From Phycisphaerae bacterium (GTDB taxonomy: Bacteria > Planctomycetota > Phycisphaerae > JAJVII01), in contig JAJVII010000045.1 in assembly GCA_022072085.1 (NCBI GenBank), positions 1 to 64,000 of the forward strand: 64,000 nucleotides of DNA. The letters are read 5' to 3'. A program made the translations under genes and the position numbers. The notes beneath the pieces were generated by a model. It was not told the origin of the DNA, searched no databases, and was given only the letters and a program-made list of their open reading frames with translations. Of the stretch, positions 25,331 to 35,248 are shown piece after piece. The stretch's first letter is position 1, and each line of letters begins with the position of its first letter.

Positions 25331-26950
<1,620 letters not shown>

Positions 26951-27027
26951 GTCAGGTCTCCGATTTCTGGTTTCGAGTTATCTTGTCCGGCAAATGCCGA
27001 ATCCTGAATTCGTCACTCGACGTTGTC

Positions 27028-27315
27028 TCAGTCCAGCACCGCCAGGATGTCCGACTCGTCCATGACCAGCAGTTCCTGGCCGTCCACCTTCACCTCGGTC
27101 CCGCCGTAACTGCTGAACAGCACCTGGTCGCCCTTGGCCACCGTCAGCTTGCTCCGCTGCCCGTTCTCCAGCAGCTTGCCTTCCCCGACGGCCAGCACGG
27201 TCCCGCGCTGCGGCTTTTCCTTGGCCGACTCCGGCAGCACGATGCCGCCCTTGGTCCGCTCTTCGGCGTCCAGACGCTTGACCACCACTTTGTCCCCCAA
27301 CGGTCGCAGCTTCAT
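27028..27315 (-). CDS. groS: GroES co-chaperonin
   Basis: 95 residues, standard length. [19 protein letters not shown], the mobile loop region [18 protein letters not shown], and the C-terminal [19 protein letters not shown] are all canonical. The ATG has a ribosome site (aaaggag). First gene of the groES-groEL operon. Confidence 0.97.
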   Translation of the reverse strand: MKLRPLGDKVVVKRLDAEERTKGGIVLPESAKEKPQRGTVLAVGEGKLLENGQRSKLTVAKGDQVLFSSYGGTEVKVDGQELLVMDESDILAVLD

Positions 27316-27423
27316 CGACTACTCCTTTCCACTTGGAAGTTGATGTCTGCTTGATGTCCTTGTGAACGCAGCCCGGCCACCGGCCGGACGCCTGTCATCA
27401 CGCTTACCCCGTTCCCGTCTCTT

Positions 27424-27447
27424 CCCTCTCCCTCTCAAGGGAGAGGG
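27424..27447. repeat. Palindromic intergenic repeat
   Basis: CCCTCTCCC (27424-27432) and GGGAGAGGG (27439-27447) form a perfect 9-bp stem with loop TCTCAA, followed by a purine-rich run (gcaggggtgaggg). This motif type is a common dispersed bacterial intergenic repeat and could act as a terminator for the receiver-domain gene. Confidence 0.65.
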
Positions 27448-27469
27448 GCAGGGGTGAGGGTCTTCTCTT

Positions 27470-28012
27470 TCATCCCCGCTTGCGAAACCGCAGGATCTTG
27501 GCCAGCCCGCTCTCGGCGGCCGGCCGCATCGGCTCGGGCGACGGGTCGGCGGGCTGCTCGTCGTCGGGCTCAGCCGTCAACGGATCTGCCAGCCGCTCGA
27601 TGAACCGCTCGAACACGCGGGCCATCTGCCCCAGCAGGACCTCCAGGTCCACCGGCTGAGCCAGCACGCTGAACGCCTCCAGTTGCAGGGCCGCCTGGAG
27701 CAGCGGGGCGCCGGCTGGGTCAGCCGGTCCCGGGCCCACCAGGATGATCGGCATCACCTGGTTGAGCGTGCGGATGACCCGCAGCGCCCGGACGCCGGGC
27801 ATGTCCGGCAGGTCGTTGTCGAGCACCGCGGCGTCGACCTGCCGCCGCTCGACCATCCAGATGGCCTCGTCGCCGCTGCTGACCCGGGTGATGGCAAACC
27901 CGTGCGGCTCCAGCAGGACGCCCAGGGCGTCGGCGTACTGGTCCCGGATGTCGCTGACCATGACGTTCAGCGGCGGCCGACTGCCTGATCCGGGATTCCA
28001 CGCCGCCACCAT
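27470..28012 (-). CDS. Receiver-domain protein with atypical active site
   Basis: 180 residues from the ATG at 28012, which has a ribosome site (ggagg). It reads as a CheY-like receiver: VMVSDIRDQYADALGVLLE, phosphoacceptor Asp65 in AAVLDNDLPDMPG, then PIILVGPGPAD and FSVLAQPVDLEVLL. The conserved Lys of the Lys-Pro dipeptide is Gln (AQP), and the Thr/Ser switch position is not clear, so standard phosphorylation is doubtful. A C-terminal charged tail of about 40 residues ends LRFRKRG. No kinase is nearby. Confidence 0.7.
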   Translation of the reverse strand: MVAAWNPGSGSRPPLNVMVSDIRDQYADALGVLLEPHGFAITRVSSGDEAIWMVERRQVDAAVLDNDLPDMPGVRALRVIRTLNQVMPIILVGPGPADPAGAPLLQAALQLEAFSVLAQPVDLEVLLGQMARVFERFIERLADPLTAEPDDEQPADPSPEPMRPAAESGLAKILRFRKRG

Positions 28013-28283
28013 GCCGATCCTCCAGCCTGCCGGGGCACCACCTCGCGACCCACGATAGTGCAAACCGCGTGCCAGCGGCGGTCGGCGGCTGACGTTTCCG
28101 GAGGAATTCATGTAACTCCTGATGAGTGCGTGCGATATGGGATATACCGGCGGGCCGCCCGTCCGGTCCCCGGCTGCCCGGCTACCGCCTCTGCTGCCAA
28201 CCGGACCGCCCCCCAGCCGCCCCGCTGCCATATCGGCAGGGCCGAGGCGAGCCATCCGGGCACGGGGCAGGGGCGTTGCGGCA

Positions 28284-28571
28284 TTACCTCGCGGGCCAGT
28301 CGCGGGCGCCGTGGATGATGCCGGTGAGCAGCACCTTTTCGCCTTCGATGCGGTACATGATGCGGTAGGGACGCAGGATGATCTCGCGGGCGGTCGGCTC
28401 GCCAATTTCGGGAATCACGCGGCCGACCTGGGGGAAGTCTGCCAGTTCCTCGGCGGCCTCGACCAGCCGGGTCACAAACAGGGCGGCATGATGGGGTGAG
28501 TCGCGGGAGATATAATCGGCGATGGCCTGAACGTCCTCCAAGGCGGCGGGCGACCAGATTACCTCAGCCAC
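28284..28571 (-). CDS. RelE/ParE family toxin
   Basis: 95 residues from a GTG start overlapping the antitoxin gene by 13 bases. VIWSPAALEDVQAIADYISRDSP, FPQVGRVIPEIGEPTAREII and PYRIMYRIEGEKVLLTGIIHGAR (in part) are the conserved ParE/RelE-like blocks. It would act on ribosome-bound mRNA or on gyrase depending on subgroup; the PxxGRxxPE block with the YRIMYRI segment favours ParE-like. Paired with the small gene upstream. Confidence 0.87.
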   Translation of the reverse strand: MAEVIWSPAALEDVQAIADYISRDSPHHAALFVTRLVEAAEELADFPQVGRVIPEIGEPTAREIILRPYRIMYRIEGEKVLLTGIIHGARDWPAR

Positions 28572-28741
28572 TTCTGGAGTCTCCCCGTGGCCTGTTCGTG
28601 CGGGATTCCCCGGCCCTCCCGAATTTCCTTCTCGCCGCGGTTGAACTTGGCGCGGACGTAGAGGGCGTAGATGATGTCCTCGAGACTGGCCGACTCGGGC
28701 ATCGACTCGACGACCTGGCGTGCCTGCTCTTTTGCCACCAT
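28559..28741 (-). CDS. Antitoxin partner of the RelE/ParE toxin
   Basis: 60 residues from an ATG with ribosome site (aaaggag). Helical: MVAKEQARQVVESMPESASLEDIIYALYVRAKFNRG (in part), then IPHEQATGRLQKWLR. The 'LEDIIYALYVR...RGxxEIxEGRxIPHEQ' pattern is the small antitoxin family that commonly precedes ParE/RelE toxins. The stop overlaps the toxin start, giving translational coupling with antitoxin first. Confidence 0.82.
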   Translation of the reverse strand: MVAKEQARQVVESMPESASLEDIIYALYVRAKFNRGEKEIREGRGIPHEQATGRLQKWLR

Positions 28742-28899
28742 CTGCGAACACTCCTTTCCGCCTGAATCAATGATAGCCGATGTTTCCCACGCATACCACA
28801 TTGGAGATGACAAGAACCTTCCAAGAGGCCGCAGTTTGACCCCCTCGATGGCTCGGCCTACCATCGTGGCGGTGTTGGGTGGACTTCGGGGTGATTTCC

Positions 28900-29946
28900 A
28901 TGGCCGATTCCGAGAAGACCAGGCTGACCGTCAAGTGGTATCGCTCGCGCGTAACGCGGGAGCAACTCAGCCAACTCAACAAGCGCAGCGACCTGCTCGG
29001 CCTGGCCCAGACGCTGGGCTTTCTCGGCTTGCTGGCGACGACCGGGGTGGCGGCGTGGTACTCGGCCTACCACTGGCCCTGGTGGGTTACGCTCCCGGTG
29101 CTCTACTTCCACGGAACCTGCTGGAACTTCCAGATCAACGGCTTCCACGAACTCGTTCACGACTCGGTCTTCGCGACGCGCTGGCTGAACAAGGTGTTTC
29201 TGTTTGTCCTCAGTTTCCTGGGCTGGCTGAACCCCTATCAGTTCTGGGCCAGCCACACCGAGCACCACAAGTACACACTCCACCCGCCGGACGACCTGGA
29301 GGTGATCCTGCCGGTCAAGCTGACGTTGCGCGGATTCTTCTCGGTCGCGATCGTCTCGCCGATGGGGCTCTACTGGACGCTCCGCGGCACGATCCGCAAC
29401 GCCGACGGCCGTGTCCAGGGCCAGTGGATGGAGCACCTGTTCCCCCAGTCCGACCCAGCCAGACGCCGCCCCCTTGTCCGCTGGGCGCGGATCCTGCTGG
29501 CCGGCCACCTGGCTATCCTCGTCGTCGCGATCGTGATGCGCTGGTGGATGCTGCCGGTGATCGTCACGCTGGCGCCGTTCTACGGCGGGGCGCTGCATTA
29601 CCTGTGCAACAACAGCCAGCACTCCGGCCTGTGCAACAACGTCTCGGACTTTCGGCTCTGCTGTCGGACGGTCCTTCTCAATCCATTCCTCCGGTTCCTC
29701 TACTGGCACATGAACTACCACACCGAGCACCACATGTATGCCGCGGTCCCCTGCTACCGGCTGGGACGGTTGCATCGGCTGATCCGGGCCGACTTGCCCG
29801 AGTGTCCCCGCGGCCTGCTGGCAACGTGGCGGCAGATCATCGCGATCATGAAGCGGCAGAAGCAGGATCCGACTTACAGGTTCCAAGCCGACCTGCCCGC
29901 GCCGCCGGATGCTACGCCGGTCGCGTCGGTTGCGTCGATTTCGTGA
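28900..29946 (+). CDS. Membrane fatty acid desaturase
   Basis: 348 residues from the ATG at 28900; a GTG 7 codons upstream is possible. A di-iron membrane desaturase: histidine boxes HELVHD, HTEHH and, near the C-terminus, HTEHHMYAAVPCYRLGRLH (HxxHH). About four transmembrane helices lie between them. The arrangement matches the FADS family that introduces double bonds into lipids or related molecules; the substrate is not determined. The first gene after a divergent 158-bp gap shared with the toxin-antitoxin pair. Confidence 0.9.
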   Translation: MADSEKTRLTVKWYRSRVTREQLSQLNKRSDLLGLAQTLGFLGLLATTGVAAWYSAYHWPWWVTLPVLYFHGTCWNFQINGFHELVHDSVFATRWLNKVFLFVLSFLGWLNPYQFWASHTEHHKYTLHPPDDLEVILPVKLTLRGFFSVAIVSPMGLYWTLRGTIRNADGRVQGQWMEHLFPQSDPARRRPLVRWARILLAGHLAILVVAIVMRWWMLPVIVTLAPFYGGALHYLCNNSQHSGLCNNVSDFRLCCRTVLLNPFLRFLYWHMNYHTEHHMYAAVPCYRLGRLHRLIRADLPECPRGLLATWRQIIAIMKRQKQDPTYRFQADLPAPPDATPVASVASIS

Positions 29947-29967
29947 GGATGCGGCCGGGCAAGCGGG

Positions 29968-31326
29968 TCACTGCGGCAGGGCGGGCTGGGGCGGGTCGTC
30001 GCTGCCGCCGGCGACCTCGCGCGGAAACTGGTCGATGGTTTCCAAGTCCGAGAGATCGTCGCCCTGACCGGCGCCAAGTTCCTTGAGGCGTCGAGCGCTT
30101 GGAAGCACCATGCGATTCACGGAACCAACCGAACGGTCAAACCGCTCGACGGTGGACTTCAGGGAACTGCGGACGGCTTCCAGATGTGTCAGCCACTTAC
30201 TGACGCGAGAGTAGAGTTCCTCCCCGGCCTGGCGGATCTTCTCGCAGTTCTCAGCCGCCTCGTGCTGACGCCAACTATAGGCGACCACCTTCATCAGGGC
30301 CAGGAGCGTCATCGGGCTGGCGAGCATGACGCTCTCGCTGACGCCCAGTTCCATCAAGTCAGGGTCATGGTCCAGGGCCGCGCGGAAAAGCGACTCGCCG
30401 GGCAGAAACATCACGACGAAATCGGGACTGGGGCCGAAGTGCGCCCAGTAATTCTTGGAACTGAGTTCGCGAAGCCGGTCGCGGACGCGGCGCGTGAAGC
30501 CATCCATGGCTGCGTTACGCTGGTCAACCGTCTGGGCTCCTTGCACCGCCATGAACGCGTCGACAGGGCACTTGGCGTCGATGATGAGGCGGAGTCGCCC
30601 CGGCAGTTCAACAATCATGTCGGGCCGAAGTGGGCCGTCATCCGTGGACTTGGTTACCTGCGTGGCAAAGTCGTGGGTGTGCTCGTTCATCCCGGCCGCC
30701 TCGACGATCCGTTGGAGCTGAAGTTCGCCCCAGTGCCCAGCCACCTGCGGCTTGCGCAGGGCCTCGACCAGGTCGCGCGTCTCGCGGGAGATGGATTGCA
30801 GATAGGGCTTGAGCTCTCCTTGCTCCTTGCTTCGCTGGCTTTCCAGACGCCGGGCCTGATCGTCGAAGGCCTTGAGCGCCTCGCCCAACGGCTTGACCAG
30901 CTTGTCGATCGCCTCCTGCCGCTGGCCGAGGTCGCCCTTGGCTTGCTCGATGTACTTCTCCAGCGCCCCCTTGGCCAGTTGCAGAAACTCCGCGTTTGAA
31001 CTCTTGAGCGCCTGCCCAGCCAGCGCGGCGAATGAATCCTTGAGTTGCTGCTGGGCGGTCTCCAGCCCCTTGCGCTGATCGGCGATCGACTGCTGCGCCG
31101 ACTCCAACTGCGTGCGGGCCTGGGCGGCGGCGATCTTGGCCTGTTCGAGCTGGTCGCGCAGCGCCTGGGTTTCCTTCCGCTGAAGTTCCAGCAGGCCGTC
31201 GCGCTCGGCCACCTGGGCCTCAGCTACCGCAGCCCGCTCGCCGCCGCTGCGCCGGCGCAGCAGCACGGCCAACGCTCCGAGCCCCGCGCCGACGACCAGG
31301 CCGATGATGAGCATGAGTATCTGCAT
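29968..31326 (-). CDS. rmuC: RmuC family DNA recombination protein
   Basis: 452 residues from the ATG at 31326 (ribosome site ggggagt). An N-terminal membrane helix (ILMLIIGLVVGAGLGALAVLL) precedes a long coiled coil (about 30-190). The RmuC domain has WGELQLQRIVEAAGM, the nuclease-like core PDMIVELPGRLRLIIDAKCPVDAF, and the C-terminal TLLALMKVVAYSWRQ. RmuC limits DNA inversions in E. coli and has a PD-(D/E)xK-type fold; the Asp and Asp-x-Lys residues are visible here. Confidence 0.93.
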   Translation of the reverse strand: MQILMLIIGLVVGAGLGALAVLLRRRSGGERAAVAEAQVAERDGLLELQRKETQALRDQLEQAKIAAAQARTQLESAQQSIADQRKGLETAQQQLKDSFAALAGQALKSSNAEFLQLAKGALEKYIEQAKGDLGQRQEAIDKLVKPLGEALKAFDDQARRLESQRSKEQGELKPYLQSISRETRDLVEALRKPQVAGHWGELQLQRIVEAAGMNEHTHDFATQVTKSTDDGPLRPDMIVELPGRLRLIIDAKCPVDAFMAVQGAQTVDQRNAAMDGFTRRVRDRLRELSSKNYWAHFGPSPDFVVMFLPGESLFRAALDHDPDLMELGVSESVMLASPMTLLALMKVVAYSWRQHEAAENCEKIRQAGEELYSRVSKWLTHLEAVRSSLKSTVERFDRSVGSVNRMVLPSARRLKELGAGQGDDLSDLETIDQFPREVAGGSDDPPQPALPQ

Positions 31327-31437
31327 GCGGACTCCCCGATATGCAGGCATCGTAGGGCCTGGCTGCCCCGGCGTAAAGGGCAAGGGGGCGGACGCAAATG
31401 GTAGTTTCCCGGACCGGCTTCGGATATCATCTGGAGA

Positions 31438-32034
31438 ATGAGCCGGGGCTTCTGGCACATGATGCTCTTAGCGCTGGCGGCGCTGCTGGCTGCGACGGCC
31501 GGCGGGTGCAGCCGGTTGGGGCCGGGGCCCCTGAGCGCCGGCGACCGCGAGCGGCTGGTGGCCCAGCGGCAGAATGTCGCCAACGAACTGGTTCACGCCC
31601 AGCAGCGGCTGGACGTCCTGGAGGCCCAGGACATCGACCGTCGCGTGGACCTGGCCGACCAGCAGGTCGCCATGCTCCAGACGCGGCTGGCGACCGAGCA
31701 GTCGTCGCTGAACGACGCCCTGGAGCAGCGCAAGGCCCTGCTGCGGGAGATGTCGGGGGCGACGACCCAGCCGGCCGACGAGGATCTCGGCCAGCGGCTC
31801 AAGGCGCTGGGCCTGCTCATCGACGCCGAGCAGATCGACTGCGTGCGGCTTGGCCGCCAGCTGTCGCAGGCCGGGGTGTCGGCCGACCAGATGCGGCGGC
31901 TGGCGGTGCAGCAGGACCTCTGCCGGCGGCATCGCGACGAGTTGAGGACGCGGCTGGTCGCGATCGAATCGCAACTGAACGGCGGCCCGACCGCGGCCGT
32001 CCCCGAGTTTGTCCCGACCACGCAGCCCGAGTAG
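31438..32034 (+). CDS. Coiled-coil lipoprotein, unknown
   Basis: 198 residues with a signal peptide and lipobox (ATAGGC, Cys at 24). The mature protein is mostly coiled coil, with heptads through LVAQRQNVANELVHAQQRLDVLEAQ and onward (in part) and a second helix after residue 105. It contains ATTQPADED in the middle and ends PTTQPE. No family is recognised. It lies immediately before dxr on the same strand, divergent from rmuC. Confidence 0.72.
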   Translation: MSRGFWHMMLLALAALLAATAGGCSRLGPGPLSAGDRERLVAQRQNVANELVHAQQRLDVLEAQDIDRRVDLADQQVAMLQTRLATEQSSLNDALEQRKALLREMSGATTQPADEDLGQRLKALGLLIDAEQIDCVRLGRQLSQAGVSADQMRRLAVQQDLCRRHRDELRTRLVAIESQLNGGPTAAVPEFVPTTQPE

Positions 32035-32053
32035 AACCGGGCCGGTTTTGCGA

Positions 32054-33220
32054 ATGCCTACGACCAAACGAATCTGCATCCTGGGCTCGACCGGATCCAT
32101 CGGGTCCAGCGCGCTGAAGGTCATAGCGGCCATGCCCGGCGAACTGGCGGCCTGGTCGCTGGCGGCCCGCCGCGACTACAAGACGCTGGCCGGGCAGGTG
32201 CGTGCCTACGCCCCTTCGGCCGTCGCGCTGCACGACGCCGAGGCGGCCGACCGGCTTCGCGGCGAACTGAACGGCAGCCCGACGCGTATACTTTCCGGGC
32301 CGGACGCGCTGGGCGAACTGGCCCGCGACCCGCAGGCCGACCTGGTCGTTTCGGCGGTGGTCGGATCGGCCGGCCTGCCGGCGACGATGGCCGCGGTGCG
32401 TGCGGGCAAGACCGTCGCGCTGGCGAATAAGGAGAGCCTGGTTGTCGGGGGCGAGCTGCTGATGAAGGCGGCCGCCGAGCACGGCGCGACGTTGCTGCCT
32501 ATCGACAGCGAGCACTCGGCTGTCTTTCAGGCGATCCAGGCCGGGAGGGCGGGGGAGGTGCGGCGGATCATCCTGACGGCCAGCGGCGGGCCGTTCCGAA
32601 CGTGGGACGCCGCCCGGATCGCCGAGGCGACCGTCGAGCAGGCCCTGAACCACCCGACCTGGAACATGGGCCCCAAGGTGACCATCGACTCGGCGACGCT
32701 GATGAACAAGGCGCTGGAGATCATCGAGGCCCACCACCTGTTCGGCGTCGAGGTGGACCGCATCGAGGTGCTGGTTCACCCCGAATCGGTGATTCACTCG
32801 ATGGTCGAATTTGTCGATGGTAGCGTAATCGCCCAGATGGGCCCGACCGACATGCGCAGCCCGATCCAGTACGCCATGACCTGGCCCCGCCGCTCCGACA
32901 CGGTCTGCGGGCAGTTGGACCTGACGAAGATCGGTCGGCTGACGCTCGAACCGCCGGACCACGAGCGGTTCCCCGCGCTGGGACTGGCCTACAGGGCCGC
33001 CCGCGCCGGCGGGGCCGCGGGGGCGGTGCTCAACGGCGGCAACGAGGCGGCGGTGGCGGCGTTCCTGTTGGGGCGCATACGATTCGGCCAGATCGTCCCG
33101 CTGGTGGCCAGGGCGTTGAGAGAGCACGAGTCGAAGACTGCTCGCGGACCGTTGAGCCTGGAACAACTCCAGGCCGCGGACCGCTGGGCCCAGGAACAGG
33201 TGAATCGATGGATTGCATGA
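32054..33220 (+). CDS. dxr: 1-deoxy-D-xylulose 5-phosphate reductoisomerase
   Basis: Second enzyme of the MEP isoprenoid pathway. 388 residues from the ATG at 32054. The NADPH-binding motif is ILGSTGSIGSSALKVI; other blocks are ANKESLVVGGEL, PIDSEHSAVFQ, LTASGGPFR and the substrate/metal region WNMGPKVTIDSATLMNKALE. The end overlaps the rseP gene by 13 bases, the common dxr-rseP arrangement. Confidence 0.97.
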   Translation: MPTTKRICILGSTGSIGSSALKVIAAMPGELAAWSLAARRDYKTLAGQVRAYAPSAVALHDAEAADRLRGELNGSPTRILSGPDALGELARDPQADLVVSAVVGSAGLPATMAAVRAGKTVALANKESLVVGGELLMKAAAEHGATLLPIDSEHSAVFQAIQAGRAGEVRRIILTASGGPFRTWDAARIAEATVEQALNHPTWNMGPKVTIDSATLMNKALEIIEAHHLFGVEVDRIEVLVHPESVIHSMVEFVDGSVIAQMGPTDMRSPIQYAMTWPRRSDTVCGQLDLTKIGRLTLEPPDHERFPALGLAYRAARAGGAAGAVLNGGNEAAVAAFLLGRIRFGQIVPLVARALREHESKTARGPLSLEQLQAADRWAQEQVNRWIA

Positions 33221-35190
33221 TCGCGGCGTCGGGCCTCGTCGACCTTCTTCAGACCACGGGCCTGATCGTGCTTGTGGTGATCGGCTTCTCGGCCGTCATC
33301 TTCGTCCACGAGCTGGGCCACTTCCTGGTGGCCAAGTGGGGCGGCATCCGCGTGGAGCGGTTCGCGATCGGCTTCGGCCCGCGGCTGTTCGGCATCAAGC
33401 GCGGCGAGACCGACTACTGCATCAACCTGCTGCCGCTGGGCGGCTACGTGAAGATGACCGGGCAGGAGGACTTCCGTCTGGAGCAGGAAGCCAAGCCCGA
33501 TCCCCGCGCCTACAACAACGCGACCGTCGGCGTGCGGATGTGGGTGGTGTCGGCCGGCGTCATCATGAACGTGATCTTCGCGGCGATCCTGCTGACCATC
33601 GTGTTCCTGGTCGGCGTGAAGTTCCCGCCCAGCCAGGTCGGCAACGTCGAGTTCGGTTCACCGGCGTGGAAGGCCGGCATCCAGCCGGGCGTGACGGTGA
33701 CCTCGGCCGCCGGCGACAAGACCGTCGACTTCCAGGATCTGCTGCTGGCGACCGCACTGAGCAAGGGCGGCCAGCCTGTCCCGCTGTCCTATCGTGACCT
33801 GGACGGCCGCCAGCGCGAGGCGGACCTGCGGGCCGAGGCCGGTCCGATCCAGGGGCTGCCCTATCTCGGCTTCTCGCCCGAGGCCACGCTCCAACTTCCC
33901 GACTCGCTGGACCCGCAATCGATGGAGCGGTTCAACAAGCTGAAGGAACGCTACGTCGTCTCCGGCGACTTGAAGCTCAACGACCGCATCGTCGCGATCT
34001 GGGCCGACGGCCAGTGGCGTCCGGTCACGCTGCTCAGCGACCTGGTCCGCCAGGTGCGCGGCGGCGACGGCCTGCCGTTCCGTGTGCGGCTCCAGCAGAA
34101 GGCCAAGGGCGACGGCGGCGAGATCCATGAGGCGACGCTGCGCCCCGAGTTGCCCGATCCCAGCACCGCCAAGGATCTCAGCCTGTTCGGCGCCCACCCG
34201 TCGCTGCGGGTCGAGGGCACGGTCCCCGGCAAGCCGGCCGACGGCAAGCTGCTCAAGGGTGACATCATCCGCCGCGTCAGCGAGATCGACTATCCTTTCT
34301 TCGAGCAGTTCTCCCAGGCCGCCCAGGCCAAGGGCGGCGAGTCAATGGCCGTCGACGTCCTGCGCGACGGCAAGCTGGTGACGACGGAACTCACCCCTGG
34401 CAAGCGGTGGTTCGAGAGCCGCGAGACCGTCGGCGTGGAGTTGGCGCTGTCGACGCAGCAGGCCGTCGTCGGCCAGGTCGACGCCGACTCGGTGCTCGGC
34501 AGGGCCGGCCTGCCCGGCGGGGCGATCATCCTGGGCATCGGTGGCCCGGATCGGACGCCGACCACCCAGCCGGATAATGCGCCGATCAGTTGGGGCGAGT
34601 TCCACGCCGGCCTGCGGGCCAGCGCAGGCGGCGCTGCCACCATCGTCTACACGCTGGGACCGGACGGCAGCCAGTCGTCCCTGAAGCTGGCCGTGCCGGC
34701 GCTGGACAAGTGGCCGCGGTCGTTCACGTTCAATCCCCCGCCGCTGCCGTTCGAGAACTACGAGGTGATCTACGACGCCGGCGGCAACCCGCTGCGGGCG
34801 GCGTGGATGGGCTGCCAGAAGGCCTGGCAGTTCATCATGCAGGCCTATGTGACGATCGATCGGCTGGTTTCCCCGTCGAGCAAGATCGGCATGAAACACC
34901 TGTCGGGACCGGTGGGCATCGCCCACGCCAGCTATAAGTTCGCCGAGGCCGGATGGGTCAAGCTGCTGTACTTCCTGGCGCTGATCTCGGCGAGCCTGGC
35001 TGTGCTCAACTTCCTGCCTTTGCCGATCGTCGACGGCGGGCTGTTCGTGTTCCTCATCATCGAGAAGATCAAGAAGAAGCCGGTGTCGATCAAGGTCATG
35101 CAGGCGACGCAGATCATAGGACTGGTGCTGATCGGCGGCCTGTTCCTCTGGGTGACCTGGCAGGACATTCTCCGGCTGCTCGTCTCGTGA
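33208..35190 (+). CDS. rseP: RseP-type site-2 zinc metalloprotease, enlarged
   Basis: Membrane-embedded protease that cuts anti-sigma factors and signal-peptide remnants. Zinc motif HELGHFLVAKWGG is in the first transmembrane helix, FVHELGH; the second zinc residue region is NFLPLPIVDGG near the C-terminus. At 660 residues it is about 200 longer than E. coli RseP. The extra length is in the periplasmic part between the helices, where several PDZ-like repeats occur (GVTVTSAAGDKTVDFQDLL, LLKGDIIRRVSEID, GGAIILGIGGPD). The insert contains a PTTQPD motif. Overlaps dxr. Confidence 0.92.
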   Translation: MDCMIAASGLVDLLQTTGLIVLVVIGFSAVIFVHELGHFLVAKWGGIRVERFAIGFGPRLFGIKRGETDYCINLLPLGGYVKMTGQEDFRLEQEAKPDPRAYNNATVGVRMWVVSAGVIMNVIFAAILLTIVFLVGVKFPPSQVGNVEFGSPAWKAGIQPGVTVTSAAGDKTVDFQDLLLATALSKGGQPVPLSYRDLDGRQREADLRAEAGPIQGLPYLGFSPEATLQLPDSLDPQSMERFNKLKERYVVSGDLKLNDRIVAIWADGQWRPVTLLSDLVRQVRGGDGLPFRVRLQQKAKGDGGEIHEATLRPELPDPSTAKDLSLFGAHPSLRVEGTVPGKPADGKLLKGDIIRRVSEIDYPFFEQFSQAAQAKGGESMAVDVLRDGKLVTTELTPGKRWFESRETVGVELALSTQQAVVGQVDADSVLGRAGLPGGAIILGIGGPDRTPTTQPDNAPISWGEFHAGLRASAGGAATIVYTLGPDGSQSSLKLAVPALDKWPRSFTFNPPPLPFENYEVIYDAGGNPLRAAWMGCQKAWQFIMQAYVTIDRLVSPSSKIGMKHLSGPVGIAHASYKFAEAGWVKLLYFLALISASLAVLNFLPLPIVDGGLFVFLIIEKIKKKPVSIKVMQATQIIGLVLIGGLFLWVTWQDILRLLVS

Positions 35191-35248
35191 GCTTCGTCCG
35201 CTGCCGGTCGCCGCGGCCCCTGGCGCCTGTCTGGGCGGAAGGTGGACT

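Noticed and set aside
27316-27400. CIRCE operator for groES-groEL
   Set aside because: No TTAGCACTC-N9-GAGTGCTAA-like inverted repeat is present.
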